DNA of 64,000 bases. Origin: Saturnia japonica (Eukaryota; Arthropoda; Insecta; Lepidoptera; Saturniidae). Under the pieces are notes generated by a model that was given only the letters and a program-made list of their open reading frames with translations, did no database searches and was not told where the DNA came from. Numbering within the stretch: the first letter of the stretch is position 1; every line of letters begins with the position of its first letter. The stretch covers positions 13,826,001 through 13,890,000 of the forward strand of contig CM065322.1 of assembly GCA_033032175.1 (NCBI GenBank). Reading direction: 5' to 3'. Shown one piece after another: positions 30,864 through 41,123 of this stretch. Both the position numbers and the translations under genes were made by a program.

Positions 30864-32918
30864 ATGAAGTCAAGAAAAAAGTACACGGAAGAGGATCTTC
30901 AAAATGCTATTACAGCAATTAGTAATGGCAGTAGTGTTTACAAAGTTTCTCGACAGTACAATATTCCAGAAACGACATTGCGGGACAAACGTGACAAAAA
31001 ATATTGTCGCGATATACCCGGCAGAAAAACGGTACTCTCAAAATCGGAAGAAACGAAAATTGTTGACTGGATCCATTATCTAGGAAAACACGGTTTCCCA
31101 GTTTCTAAGGAGCAATTGAAGCAAGGAGTGGCAAAGCTGGTTGAAAATTTAAACCGACCAAACACTTTTAAAGATGGCATCCCTGGTAAACATTGGCTTA
31201 CTAATTTCTTATCAAGACACCCAACAGTTGCAAAGAGAGTAGCACAAACTTTGCCAACTCATCGAAACAAAATAACTGAACAAGATGTGCGCAATTGGTT
31301 TGGTAGAGTCAAAAGTTATTTTGAAACAAATAATTTATTAAGTGTACTTGCAGATGAGTCAAGAGTTTATAACTGCGACGAAACTGCCTTTTTTCTCTGT
31401 CCCAAAGAAAAAGACGTCTTAGTAAAAAAAGGTAGCAAGCGTGTGTATAACAGAGTTGCTAACGACGATAAAGAATGCTTAACTGTCTTAGTTAACGTTT
31501 CAGCTGGTGGCAAAATTGCTCCACCTATGGTATTATATCCATACAAACGCTTGCCAAAAAACTTGCCTTTGACGGTGCCACCTACTTGGGGTATAGGATG
31601 CACAGAATCAGGGTGGATGAATATGGAGGCCTTTTATGAATATGTTGCGAATGTATTTTACAAGTGGTTACTAGAAAACAAAATAACAATGCCAGTCGCC
31701 CTATTCATGGATGGCCATACCTCACACATTTCATTGCCATTAAGTCTTTTCTGCAAAGAAAAAGGAATTATACTCATTGCATTATTACCAAATTCGACGC
31801 ACCTCCTTCAACCACTGGATGTTGGAGTTTTTCGACCTGTTAAGGGTATATGGAAAAACGTTGTTCACGACTTCAGAGTAAATAATAATTACGCCAAACT
31901 AAAGCGCACAGATTTCGCCATAGAAGTACAAAAATGTTTCGAAAAAAGCCTTAAAGCAGATACAATAAAAAATAGCTTTCGAAGCGCTGGAATCTTTCCA
32001 TTTGATGCCAATAATATTGACTTCTCAAAGGTAATTCCACAGGAAACAGATATCGCTGTTATTAATACACAGGAACAGTCCACAGAGCAATTTAATGTTT
32101 TTTTCGAGGAGTTTGAGAAACGACTGGCTCCAAAACTTCTTGAACTTTTTCTTGAGTCTGGAAACGAATGGGAAGGTGAGGAAAGATACAGATGTTTATT
32201 TGAATTCTGGAAGAAAATTCAACAAGAAAAACCACAGGCTCCTCCTATTTTCAACGATACAACTATCGTGAACAACATACGAGATTGTGATTTATCAGAT
32301 GTTGTTTTGAATATGGAAATAGGTTCAAATGGTAGTATCATACTTCCTCTGAGCCCAAATCCTGAATCTATCATTAGCAATGATATTGCCCTACTAGATG
32401 ATGATCAGTCACTGACGCCGCGAAATAAACATTCAAAGCGATATTCATCTGATTCTAGCAATGTTTTGCAAAGGGAAAAATCACTTGGAGATGTAACTGA
32501 AGATGTGTCACAACCTTGTTGTTCCAGGACTCTAAATTTTCCATCATCCCGAGCAAGCTCACGGCAGTCAAGCAGTGAGTTAGCCCTGAATATTTCCAAC
32601 CTTGTTGACAGCCCCAACCTGAGTACGAATGAAACACTAGCAGTTGAAAGCATACCTTCTAATAAGAAACCAAATTTTCCAACTCCATTCAAAACAGCGT
32701 TTTTCTTTCCAAAATCCCCGAAAAAAACAACAACTAGACAAATTAAAAAACAAACCCCGACGGTTGCAGTTGCTAACGAATTTATAGAATATCAACGTAG
32801 AGTTGAAAAAGAAAAGAAAGAAAAAAGTGATGGAATTCTCAAAAGACGAGCAGAGAGATTAAAGAAACAAGAGGAAAAGAAATTTCAAAACCTTAAAAAA
32901 AAAACAGAGAAAAAATAA
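30864..32918 (+). CDS. Tigger/pogo transposase
   Basis: The 684-residue frame starts MKSRKKYTEEDLQNAITAIS, a psq-type helix-turn-helix (about residues 8-50), followed by a CENPB-type DNA-binding region (GIPGKHWLTNFLSRHP, about 105-120) and the DDE domain: YNCDETAFFL, ALFMDGHTSHISL and HLLQPLDVGVFRPVK supply three Asp residues in the pogo DD...D arrangement. A Lys/Glu-rich tail follows. A TGTAG acceptor just before the ATG suggests a spliced 5' UTR. The frame ends in an A-rich tract; a second open frame (32914-33183, about 88 codons, DQETEANIDDDNIQ ... TELFGESTSAGST) follows directly in another frame and looks like the original C-terminus, so a small indel in the A run has probably shortened the protein. 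The catalytic part is intact. Confidence 0.9.
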   Translation: MKSRKKYTEEDLQNAITAISNGSSVYKVSRQYNIPETTLRDKRDKKYCRDIPGRKTVLSKSEETKIVDWIHYLGKHGFPVSKEQLKQGVAKLVENLNRPNTFKDGIPGKHWLTNFLSRHPTVAKRVAQTLPTHRNKITEQDVRNWFGRVKSYFETNNLLSVLADESRVYNCDETAFFLCPKEKDVLVKKGSKRVYNRVANDDKECLTVLVNVSAGGKIAPPMVLYPYKRLPKNLPLTVPPTWGIGCTESGWMNMEAFYEYVANVFYKWLLENKITMPVALFMDGHTSHISLPLSLFCKEKGIILIALLPNSTHLLQPLDVGVFRPVKGIWKNVVHDFRVNNNYAKLKRTDFAIEVQKCFEKSLKADTIKNSFRSAGIFPFDANNIDFSKVIPQETDIAVINTQEQSTEQFNVFFEEFEKRLAPKLLELFLESGNEWEGEERYRCLFEFWKKIQQEKPQAPPIFNDTTIVNNIRDCDLSDVVLNMEIGSNGSIILPLSPNPESIISNDIALLDDDQSLTPRNKHSKRYSSDSSNVLQREKSLGDVTEDVSQPCCSRTLNFPSSRASSRQSSSELALNISNLVDSPNLSTNETLAVESIPSNKKPNFPTPFKTAFFFPKSPKKTTTRQIKKQTPTVAVANEFIEYQRRVEKEKKEKSDGILKRRAERLKKQEEKKFQNLKKKTEKK

Positions 32919-33183
32919 CGTACAAAAAACTAGATTTAAATTTAAAAATCCAACCAACCTTGAAAACATTGAAGAAGATCAAGAAACTGAGGCAAATATA
33001 GATGACGACAATATACAAATAGCCTTACCACGTCGAAGAAATAATCCAACTTACATATTCAACTCTGAATCATCCAACGATGATGAACTCCTTACGCTGA
33101 CCATAAGAAATAAAAAAACTTCCAGTGTTAAGAAAACCTATACCGAATTGTTCGGTGAATCTACATCGGCCGGTTCAACGTAG

Positions 33184-34429
33184 CTTTCTATGGGATAATG
33201 TGATAACTCGTTTTTGATTGTATTTATTTTCTTTCTGATTAATTAATTTCTAGTTATTTAACCTAAATGATTGCTACTGTTATGCTACATTGTTCCTGAA
33301 TACTAGTGTTTATTGTTATTCTAATCTCTTAATAAGTTATAATTATTATTTTTGATATGAATCTTACAACAATTGTTATGCTTAATACTACTAAATAATA
33401 CATAATAATATACTGTTATTCTTAAATGATAATAGTTTTGATTTTATACGAGATTAGTATTCGGTCGTAAATATCGGTTTTTTAAGTTTGAATAATTAAC
33501 ATTGATTGTTCTGTTTTCAGTGAATGAATTAGTTTCATAATGAGAATGCGTATTGTTTGTTAGTCTTTTCTATGTTAATTTTGATAATCCATTTTTTAGC
33601 GTGGGTTATATATCCACCTCCGATAGCACGCGTACAAACAACCGAATAGAATGCACAAACGAAATTATAATTTTTAACGAACGCCCTGAGTCAAAGACGG
33701 CGGATTACAGATCGAATGCAACGTCATTCTGTGAACCGCGAGTGGCCACGGTCGTCGCTAATCACGCGATATATGATGCCCTCAGAAATGCATTGTGCTA
33801 TAATTTTCATATTTTGTTTTTTACAAGATAAGTACCTAAGTACTTATTATTTAACAAAAATACAATGTTTAAATCTAAACGAGATAAAGCTTGATAATGC
33901 TTAATAATATCACATGTTTATATCTATTTATATATTACTAAGTAGAAAACAAAAAAATCTCCATTAGCGAGATTATTTAACAATATTTCATTTTCCATTT
34001 ACATTTTAAATAATGTTATTTATTATCTAAGTATATTACATATTGTGGTGCTATTTTATTAATTAGATAAAATAGAGACTAAGACTGATTTAAAATCCAA
34101 AGACTATAAATAGACCTGATTTTTAAACATCATGTATCATTCTCCCCACCTCCTTTCCTTTGTATTTTATGCACTCGGAATTAGGAACCAAATGCATCGG
34201 AATTAGGATTTTTAAATCGGAATAAGGTGCCTTGGACTTATTCATATTTTTGGATAATTTAACATTTATAATAAACTTTTATTGTCAAACTGTGAGTGTA
34301 TTTAAAAAAAAAGATAAATAATACTTCTGACAAAAATATTCAATTCTACAAAAAGGTATAATAAATACTTAATTTTTAATGTTCTTTTAAGTTTTGGTGA
34401 AAACACCGCGGAATTAGGTGCCTTTACCT
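33184..34429 (+). other. Tigger 3' non-coding region
   Basis: Very AT-rich sequence with no recognisable gene. A small open frame at 33553-33831 has no family motif. The terminal 250 bases carry repeated AATTAGG and CGGAAT words that resemble the inverted repeat. Confidence 0.6.
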
Positions 34430-34728
34430 TATTATTCAGTCAACAGTGAACTATCTTGAAACAAGCTGGGCCTGGTGATATTTTATTTCTGATCATAACA
34501 TCTAAAATAACACAATATGATAAATAGGTACTTATTTCACCATAATTTAATTACAAATATCCAAAGAATCATTTTTAGAACTATTAATATTAGGAAATGA
34601 ATGTTGGCTGATATGCTACTTATTTATTTTTGTAGCATATGTAGGTAGCTAAAGGTTCTTTTTTAGGGAATGTGTACAAATTTACACATGCTGCATTGAA
34701 ATAAATTTTATTCTGAGACTACACAAGT

Positions 34729-35340
34729 AACTGCTCACGAAATTTCGTCACATATTGATCAGAACACTTAAGAAGATTTATATTAATATCACCTATTAAA
34801 ATTACTTTTGAATGATGAGGTATTTTTGCTATTAAACTACGTAAAACGTTTAAAAATTGTTTTAATTTGTTTTCATTGATTATTTTTGGTGGTCTATAAA
34901 TTGATATTAGGTATATTTGTTGACTACTGTAATTAATTGTAATGGAAACGCACTACGCCGATCGCATATTAGCCGAAAATGCAGTTGTGTCACATACACT
35001 AGCTCCCAAAGTTGCTCGTGTGTACACTATTACGCCTCCACCACTTCGGCCCGCACGCGTATACGCATCTAATTTGTAACCAGCGATATTATAAAAAGAA
35101 AGTTGAGTATGACTTATATTGGGTTCAGTTAAAACTATTACATCTAATAAATGTATACTATTGTTTAATGTTACTATTAATTCGCTGAAATGTTTTTGTA
35201 TTGAACGAATATTTATATGAAGTACAGTTAGAACATTTTGGATAACAACATTCAATGAATTTAACCAATTCTGTAGATTATTCACACACTTGTAATTTAC
35301 AATATTTTCTGTTATTTGGTCGATATTGTTCAAGTCGGCG
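34729..35340 (-). pseudogene. LINE A endonuclease, N-terminal half
   Basis: On the minus strand the frame gives VLHINIRSIQKHFSELIVTL, IVLTEPNISHTQL, GRSGGGVIVYTR and, after an in-frame TAG near 34953, ISIYRPPKI and SKVILIGDININLL. These are the N-terminal AP-endonuclease motifs (N, E in TE, GD-x-N) of a CR1-like LINE. It stops at about REQLL (34729), where the Harbinger begins; the complementary C-terminal half is at 6718-6337. Confidence 0.75.
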
Positions 35341-35344
35341 AATT

Positions 35345-35622
35345 TTAACTTGTCTCAAAATACATCCAATCTAAGAACACTTCTGTCTAAAGATACTACA
35401 TGGATATAGAATGATATACATGAAAAAGAGTTCAATAATTTAAGAGACATGATAACTACAGCTCCTATATTTACTTACTATGATCCCAGTAAGGACATAA
35501 CATTGTCAGTAGATGCCTCAAAAAATTCCATGGGTGCAGCAATCAGTCATGAAAAACAACCTATAGGTTATGCTTCTGCATCCTTAAGTCAAAGTCAACA
35601 GTCTTCATTTAGTAATTTATAA
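35345..35622 (+). pseudogene. Gypsy reverse transcriptase/RNase H fragment
   Basis: The plus strand reads NLSQNTSNLRTLLSKDTTWI, a TAG, then EFNNLRDMITTAPIFTYYDP, KDITLSVDASKNSMGAAI and GYASASLSQSQQ, the connection and RNase H start of a gypsy-type pol (catalytic Asp in SVDAS). It lies 5' of a separate gypsy gag gene, so it cannot be the continuation of that gene in its present order; it may be part of an older copy. Confidence 0.75.
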
Positions 35623-36302
35623 TAATATTAGTAATTTATAGTAATCTATAATAGACATTAAATAAAGTAGTAATAGTGATGTAATAAACAGAACCTGTAT
35701 TTATTATAAGTTATTTCTTACAAGTAGGTCCCTCAAAAGGGGATTATTATATTTTAATATTGTTTATGTGCCATTCGATATTTATTGGTGTTTAATCCTA
35801 CCAGTGTTCATCAACACATTTTTTACTTATTTTCATATTTAATTAATGGTACAATAAAGGTTACCATCATTGCGTTTGTTTTGTGACAGCCCTGATTTCC
35901 AAACATTTTTAAGCTATTGCATAGCTTATATCGCGGGCCTTGAGAGTGGAGACCGAATCCAGAAATTCCGTAACGAAAATAACCTAACTCCCCCCCCCCC
36001 CCCCCCCCCCTGACTAAAGATTTAAAGAAGTGTTTTTGTAAATTTACGACAATAAAATATTTATCGACCATAAACCAAAAAGATAAAAATAGAGATAAGA
36101 CACAGTATAAGTTTGAAAGTATGCTAATCGGTTAATCGACTATTTTATCAACAGTAAATTTATCACATAAAAAAATTACACCCCACTCCTAAAAAAAAAG
36201 AAAAACCGAAGACGCTATGTATTGAACGACGCAATAAGCCAAGAGAAAATAAAAGGCGAACGGAAAGATTAAAACTAATATTTTTACAAATACAACATCA
36301 GA
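35623..36302 (+). other. AT-rich spacer with a 21-base C tract
   Basis: There are AATAAA-like signals near 35662 and 35684, and an uninterrupted run of C from 35990 to 36010. No gene. It may contain decayed LTR or leader of the gypsy copy whose gag starts at 36303, but no terminal repeats or primer site could be identified. Confidence 0.4.
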
Positions 36303-37061
36303 ATGCCGAGAGTAAGACCAGAGGAACATAAAGAAGCTATTGCTTTAGAAGAAGACAGCGGCGTGACCCGAGATCCGCTACGCCATTACGTGTCATTTCA
36401 AGACGTCGAAAATTCGATAAATTCATTTAACGGTGAAGATACATACCCTGTCGAAACATGGATCGACGAATTCGAAGACACCGCAGAAGTTATGGGTTGG
36501 ACGGATGTCGAGATGCTCATCTACGGCAAGAGGCTACTGACTGGTACTGCACGTTTATTCCTTCGTTCTTTAGGCCGTACCAAATCATGGTTAGAATTGA
36601 AAAATGCTTTAGTAGAAGAATTTGGCCCTAAAGTAACAAGTGCTACAGTCCACAAACAGCTTGCTTCAAGAAAGTTGAAACTGAATGAGACTTACCAACA
36701 GTATTTCCTTCATATGAAAGAGATAGCCCTTCATGGTAAAGTTGAAGATGAAGCTTTGATGGAATATGTGATAGATGGCATTGACGGCCCAGAATTTTCA
36801 AAATCAATACTGTATGGAGCAACAAATCTAAAAGATTTCAGGAGAAAATTGGATATTTATAGCCATATGAACACAAAGAATAAAGAAACAACAATGAGAA
36901 TACCCACTACACCTCAAAGATTTACTAATAAAATTCAAAATAAAGTTAACAGATGCTATAATTGCGGAGATACCAACCACCAATCATCAACATGCACTAA
37001 AGGCCTGAAATGTTTTAAGTGTAACAATTATGGGCATAAGTCAAGTGAATGTAGCTACTGA
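36303..37061 (+). CDS. Gypsy gag (capsid and zinc knuckles)
   Basis: The 252-residue frame starts MPRVRPEEHKEAIALEE. A Retrotrans_gag-like capsid occupies about residues 40-190 (WIDEFEDTAEVMGWTD, LLTGTARLFLRSLG, LVEEFGPKV), and two CCHC knuckles follow (CYNCGDTNHQSSTC and CFKCNNYGHKSSEC). The protein would coat the element RNA. The frame ends right after the second knuckle, overlapped by the protease frame. No stop interrupts it, but the downstream pol is damaged. Confidence 0.88.
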   Translation: MPRVRPEEHKEAIALEEDSGVTRDPLRHYVSFQDVENSINSFNGEDTYPVETWIDEFEDTAEVMGWTDVEMLIYGKRLLTGTARLFLRSLGRTKSWLELKNALVEEFGPKVTSATVHKQLASRKLKLNETYQQYFLHMKEIALHGKVEDEALMEYVIDGIDGPEFSKSILYGATNLKDFRRKLDIYSHMNTKNKETTMRIPTTPQRFTNKIQNKVNRCYNCGDTNHQSSTCTKGLKCFKCNNYGHKSSECSY

Positions 37062-38224
37062 TATGAAGAAGACAATGAGTGTCACACAAAAATATGAATC
37101 GGCAATGGCACCTTATAAAAAAATTAAAATTAACAGTAAAGAAATGGAAGTATTCATAGACACTGGAAGCGATGTAAATTTCATTGATGAAACTCAATTT
37201 AATGAACTTAATAAACTTAAAAGAATAAAATTGAACCAAAAAACCACCTGCCTCTCCGGTTTAGGAAAAAGTGAAGTAAATACTCTAGGAAATTTTACTG
37301 CCGAAGTACAAATCGATGACTGCATTTTCAGACAGATTTTCACTTGATTCAAGATAACCTAATATCGATAAGGATTATTCTCGGAAACCTAAAACTCAAT
37401 GAGGTGGATCTAAATGTGACCTCTGGAGGGATCACAGCTACAAATAAATTAAATTACTTATTATCTGTGAATATAAAACAAGAGATTGAGTATGAGAATG
37501 GAAACCCGATATACACTGAAAAGATTAAATCAGTTATTGGAAACTACACCCCACAAGTCAATAAAGGAAGCAAAGTAGAGATGAGATTACAACTCATAGA
37601 TGAGATTCCTATATTTCAAAACCCAAGACGCCTCTCACCTTTGGATTCTGAAATAGTTGAAAAACAAATCGACGAGTGGTTGAAACAAATGATTATACAA
37701 CCAAGTAGCTCTGAGTTTGCTAGCCCTATTGTATTAGCACAGAAAAAAGATCTTAGCTATAGATTATGCATTGATTATAGAAGACTTAATTAAAAATGAT
37801 TAAAGAACATTTTCCATTACCACTAATCGAAGATCAAATTGATGGATTAAGAGATGCTAATTATTTCAGTATACTAGATCTAAAAAATGGTTTCATGCAT
37901 GTAAAAGTTGAACCCAGCAGCCAGAAGTATACATCCTTTGTAACTCCAAGAGGACAATATGAATTTTTGAGGATGCCCTTTGGATTGTACACAGCGCCAT
38001 CTGTTTTTCAAAAGTTTATGAATAACATATTTCAAGATTTGATAAGAAATAAAACTATGTTGTGTTATCTTGATGTTGCTATAATTCCTTCTCTTACTGA
38101 AAAGGAAGGCCTAATTAAATTAGAAATTGTACTTAAAAGATGTGCAGATTATGGGTTATAAATTAATTGGAATAAGTGCAAATTGCTGAAACAGGAAGTA
38201 GAATACCTAGGCTGTATGTTAAGT
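37030..38224 (+). pseudogene. Gypsy protease and reverse transcriptase, broken and truncated
   Basis: The protease has EVFIDTGSDVNFID (active-site D-T-G). A frameshift near 37345 leads into QPSSSEFASPIVLAQKKD and LCIDYRRLN, where a TAA (37791-37793) interrupts before HFPLPLIEDQIDGL. The palm continues with YFSILDLKNGF, LRMPFGLYTAPSVFQ and CYLDVAIIP; the normal Y-x-D-D has become YLDV, so a catalytic Asp is lost. After a stop at 38159 the thumb (INWNKCKLLKQEVEYLG) is cut near 38224 by the next LTR. Confidence 0.85.
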
Positions 38225-38422
38225 AACTACGCTCCCCGCACGCCGCCGCGCCGTGACTAGCGAGGCGGGATCGGAGGGGGGAACAACTATTATTGCGCCA
38301 TGAGACGTGCGTGCGAGAAGTCCATTATTTTTCTGTACAAATATTTTTCTATATAAAGTATTAAAGTTTAAGAAGCACAAAACTGTCTCATTCAAATCTA
38401 TTCAAAAAGTGCGGCGTAAACA
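38225..38422 (+). repeat. 5' LTR (or 3' part of it) of BEL D
   Basis: A GC-rich start, a TATATAAAG box at about 38350 and the end GTAAACA two bases before a primer site mark this as an LTR. The 5' edge is set only by the end of gypsy homology at 38224; a TGTTAAG at 38217 could be the true start. Confidence 0.55.
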
Positions 38423-38424
38423 TT

Positions 38425-38442
38425 TGGTGACCCCGACGTGAT
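38425..38442 (+). promoter_or_regulatory. Primer-binding site of BEL D
   Basis: TGGTGACCCCGACGTGAT follows the LTR end after two bases. The same 18 bases occur at 27451-27468 (minus strand) in the miniature LTR element. Its complement ends in CCA as a tRNA 3' end does; I do not name the tRNA. Confidence 0.75.
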
Positions 38443-39143
38443 ATTGGAGAAGAAACGCAACTTTCTGATGATCATTGTTACCTACTACTTTCAAATCACC
38501 GGAAAACGGACACCACCTCTAGGAATTCGCCAGCCACCAGCTGCAGGCACTATTTCCGAGGGAAGTGCGTTTATTCCTTTATATCTTAATCCTTTCTATT
38601 CTAATTTGCGTTTAATATCCTTGATAACTCCGTATTTCGTATCGTGTAATAAAAATTCGTGGAACAAATAGCCACAAGTAAAATATCCAAAATAAGTGTT
38701 CAAACTTCGTTGTAATTTGCCAAATAACGGTAAACTACCATTAGATTAAATAATTAAAACTTGTAATAATCATTTATAAAGAAAATATTTAGAAATTTCA
38801 TTGTAATTTTATATTTTAAACATCATATTCAACACACAGTGTCTAACAGTGTTGAATTGTTCATTTCACATACGAATATTTCCTATTTGTTAGTGTTCCA
38901 TTCTTCTTAAAACATATTTAAACATATTCTAAAGTATATTTGCCGACTATTTGAGCCGAAAGTGTGCTGGTGAGAATTTGGTAAAAACTTGGCAAGTTTA
39001 CTCGCCGTGTATTCCAACAAGCAACCGTGCCCTCTCAGTGTGTCGCGCTGTGCATCGGCGTCGGCCGCAGAACCAGTTTCTTATCTATTAGCTGCGCTTT
39101 ACTGGAGTTAAACGTAACGTATTCATTGTTTGATTTCTAATAC
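38443..39143 (+). other. Leader of BEL D
   Basis: About 700 non-coding bases, continued after the Harbinger at 43382-43444, leading to the gag ATG at 43445. No recognisable gene. Confidence 0.5.
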
Positions 39144-39403
39144 TAAGGGCGGCTTGAACCAACTGTCTTAATTGTGTTTAAGTTTTATTTAAACAAAATT
39201 TTTTATTTAAATCTAACAAGCGTCTTTTACCAACACTTTTAAGGCGCTAAATACGTTTACCGATCTGTCAAAGTTAAATACGCTCTGGACGCTGTTTAGC
39301 TGAGTTAAACACGTTTAGTGAACTGTCATCGCGGGTAATTTCACTATTTTTTTGTTAAATTTTTTCGAAATAAACATGAGTTATTCCGATCAGCTTTTCT
39401 CTG

Positions 39404-40858
39404 ATGACGAACGAAATTATACAGTTTTTGAACAGACCTATGCGGCAAGTTTTTGAAAGGAGCAATTTATTTGAAAGTCTTTCTGACGAAAAATTTATAA
39501 GGAGATTTCGCCTTACCAAATGTACCGCTACATATTTGTTACAAGAAATAACACCAGAATTGATTAGCAATACAGACAGGTATGTAAAGTTTTAAATAAC
39601 TATAACTTTCATACTTGTTAATTAGCTCGATTCCTATCTGCAAAGATGATGCATTTATCATACAACCCATGCGTACAAATTACCTGTCATGTTTTGTTAC
39701 TATTTGTTCTAGAAACAACGCTATCTCACCCATGAATCAATTATTATGTACGTTACGATACTATGCTACAGGCAGTCAGCTGATTTCATGTGGGGACATG
39801 ATTGGTGTACACGAGTCTACAGCCTGCTACATAGTACATCGTGTTACACATGCTATTGCTTCGTTGTATTCCAAATATATTAAAGTTCCGAATACTGCAG
39901 AAGAACTGACTAAACTTTCTGTAGAATTTTATAATATAGCTAGATTTCCTCGGACTCTTGGAGCAATTGATTGTACTCATGTGAGAATAATGTCACCTGG
40001 TAATTTCTTTGTCTAATATTATATGGTTTATGTACCTTCACTGTAAGCTTTTAAATACTAATGTATGTACTTTAAATTTAGGTGGAGATAATGCTGAAAT
40101 ATTTCGGAACAGAAAGGGCTATTTTTCAATAAACACACAGTGTGTAGTTGCTGCTGATCTGTCCTTTCTGGATGTAGTTGCAAGATGGCATGGTTCAGCT
40201 CATGATTCCTATATATGGGATAATTGTACTATAAAGAGAAACTTTATACAGGTATAACTACAATAAAATCAACATGTTTAGGTTTATTTTAAAATATATC
40301 TTCAGGGAATATACATCAATTATTTTTCAGGGAAAATATCCTAATAAACACTTGCTTGGAGATAGTGGTTATGCCCAAACACAGTATATGATGACACCCC
40401 TTTCAGATGGTCATATGCAATCAAGGGCAGAATGTTTATACCAAGAATCTCATATCAAAACAAGAAATGTTGCGGAAAGAGCCTTTGGTGTATGGAAAAG
40501 ACGATTTCCAATCCTTTCTCGAGGAATAAGTGTTCATCTTCACAGAATACCAGGTATCTCAATACATATAAAAATATATTTTTATAGTTTAAATTGCCTA
40601 ATAAATAAAATCAATTACATAAGTATGTATTAATGAATTATGAAAAAATATTTTTATTTAGGTATCATAATCGCAACGGCTGTGCTTCATAACCTAGTGA
40701 TTGAGCAAAGGGAAGATGTTCCTCCAGAGGATGAAGAGTATCCTACTCTGCAAGAAGAAATAAGAATAAATAGACCTACAATGCAGCCACAGCAGCGTAC
40801 TCGCAACTTAGAACGCACTATTCTCATAGAAGAATATTTTTCTAGGTATCATTATTAA
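39404..40858 (+). CDS. Harbinger 2 transposase (HARBI1-like, DDE), five exons
   Basis: Exons by GT/AG and frame: 39404-39579, 39713-39999, 40082-40251, 40331-40553, 40662-40858, total 1053 bases, 350 residues. It starts MTNEIIQFLNRPMRQVFERS. Motifs: FIRRFRLTKCTATYLL (N-terminal helix-turn-helix region), GAIDCTHVRI (first Asp), HLLGDSGYA (second Asp), RNVAERAFGVWKRRFP (Glu) and IIATAVLHNLVIE near the end, so the whole DDE_Tnp_4 triad is present. It cuts and joins the element ends in the nucleus together with the Myb-like partner. No stop or frameshift is needed. Splice sites are predicted by eye and should be right to within a few bases. Confidence 0.88.
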
Positions 40859-41123
40859 TCAAAATTGTTAATATCATTTATTACTTTTCCAATTGTCATT
40901 ATATAATGCTTGTAGTGGTGCATTTATGTATATACTGGTAGATTTATATACTATTCGAATTATTTTGCTTATCAATCCTATTCTATTATTGTTTCAGATT
41001 GGAGTAATAGAAGAAATAAATTCATATAATCAATATATTTCTGTTTGTAAGAATAAGCATAATAATTTTATATGAAAATAAAAGTCTGCAATGAAAATAC
41101 ATATAATAAATTTATTAATAAAA

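Larger units (their letters stand above)
29133..34429 (+). mobile_element. Tigger/pogo DNA transposon
   Basis: The ends are inverted: AGGTAAAGGCAC at 29133 and GTGCCTTTACCT at 34418-34429, with similarity extending over about 25 bases (CAATTCCGAGG versus CTAATTCCGCGG). TA duplicates flank it (29131-29132 and 34430-34431), as expected for the Tc1/mariner/pogo superfamily. Further internal copies of the sequence AATTCCG/CGGAAT are scattered through the non-coding parts (for example 29697, 29995, 34173, 34197). It contains one transposase gene and a LINE fragment. It lies in the transposase region of Harbinger 1. Confidence 0.92.
6719..34728 (+). mobile_element. PIF/Harbinger element 1, old and heavily nested
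   Basis: Exons of a Harbinger-type Myb/SANT-like protein lie on the plus strand at 7064-7399 and 26646-28712, and the last exon of a HARBI1-like transposase lies on the minus strand at 28876-29075. The arrangement (convergent Myb and transposase) matches the two intact Harbingers at 39147 and 56545. Between the exons sit a BEL element, two jockey LINEs, a miniature LTR element and a Tigger element. The outer edges are inferred from the two halves of LINE A; I could not find convincing terminal inverted repeats, and most of the transposase is missing, so the boundaries are approximate. Confidence 0.55.

Noticed and set aside
33553..33831. Open frame of 92 codons in the Tigger 3' region.
   Set aside because: No motif and not preceded by plausible signals; the region is non-coding in related elements as far as I know.
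34432..34728. Remaining transposase exons of Harbinger 1.
   Set aside because: SPGD-like words can be read but on the wrong strand and without other motifs, so I do not call an exon.
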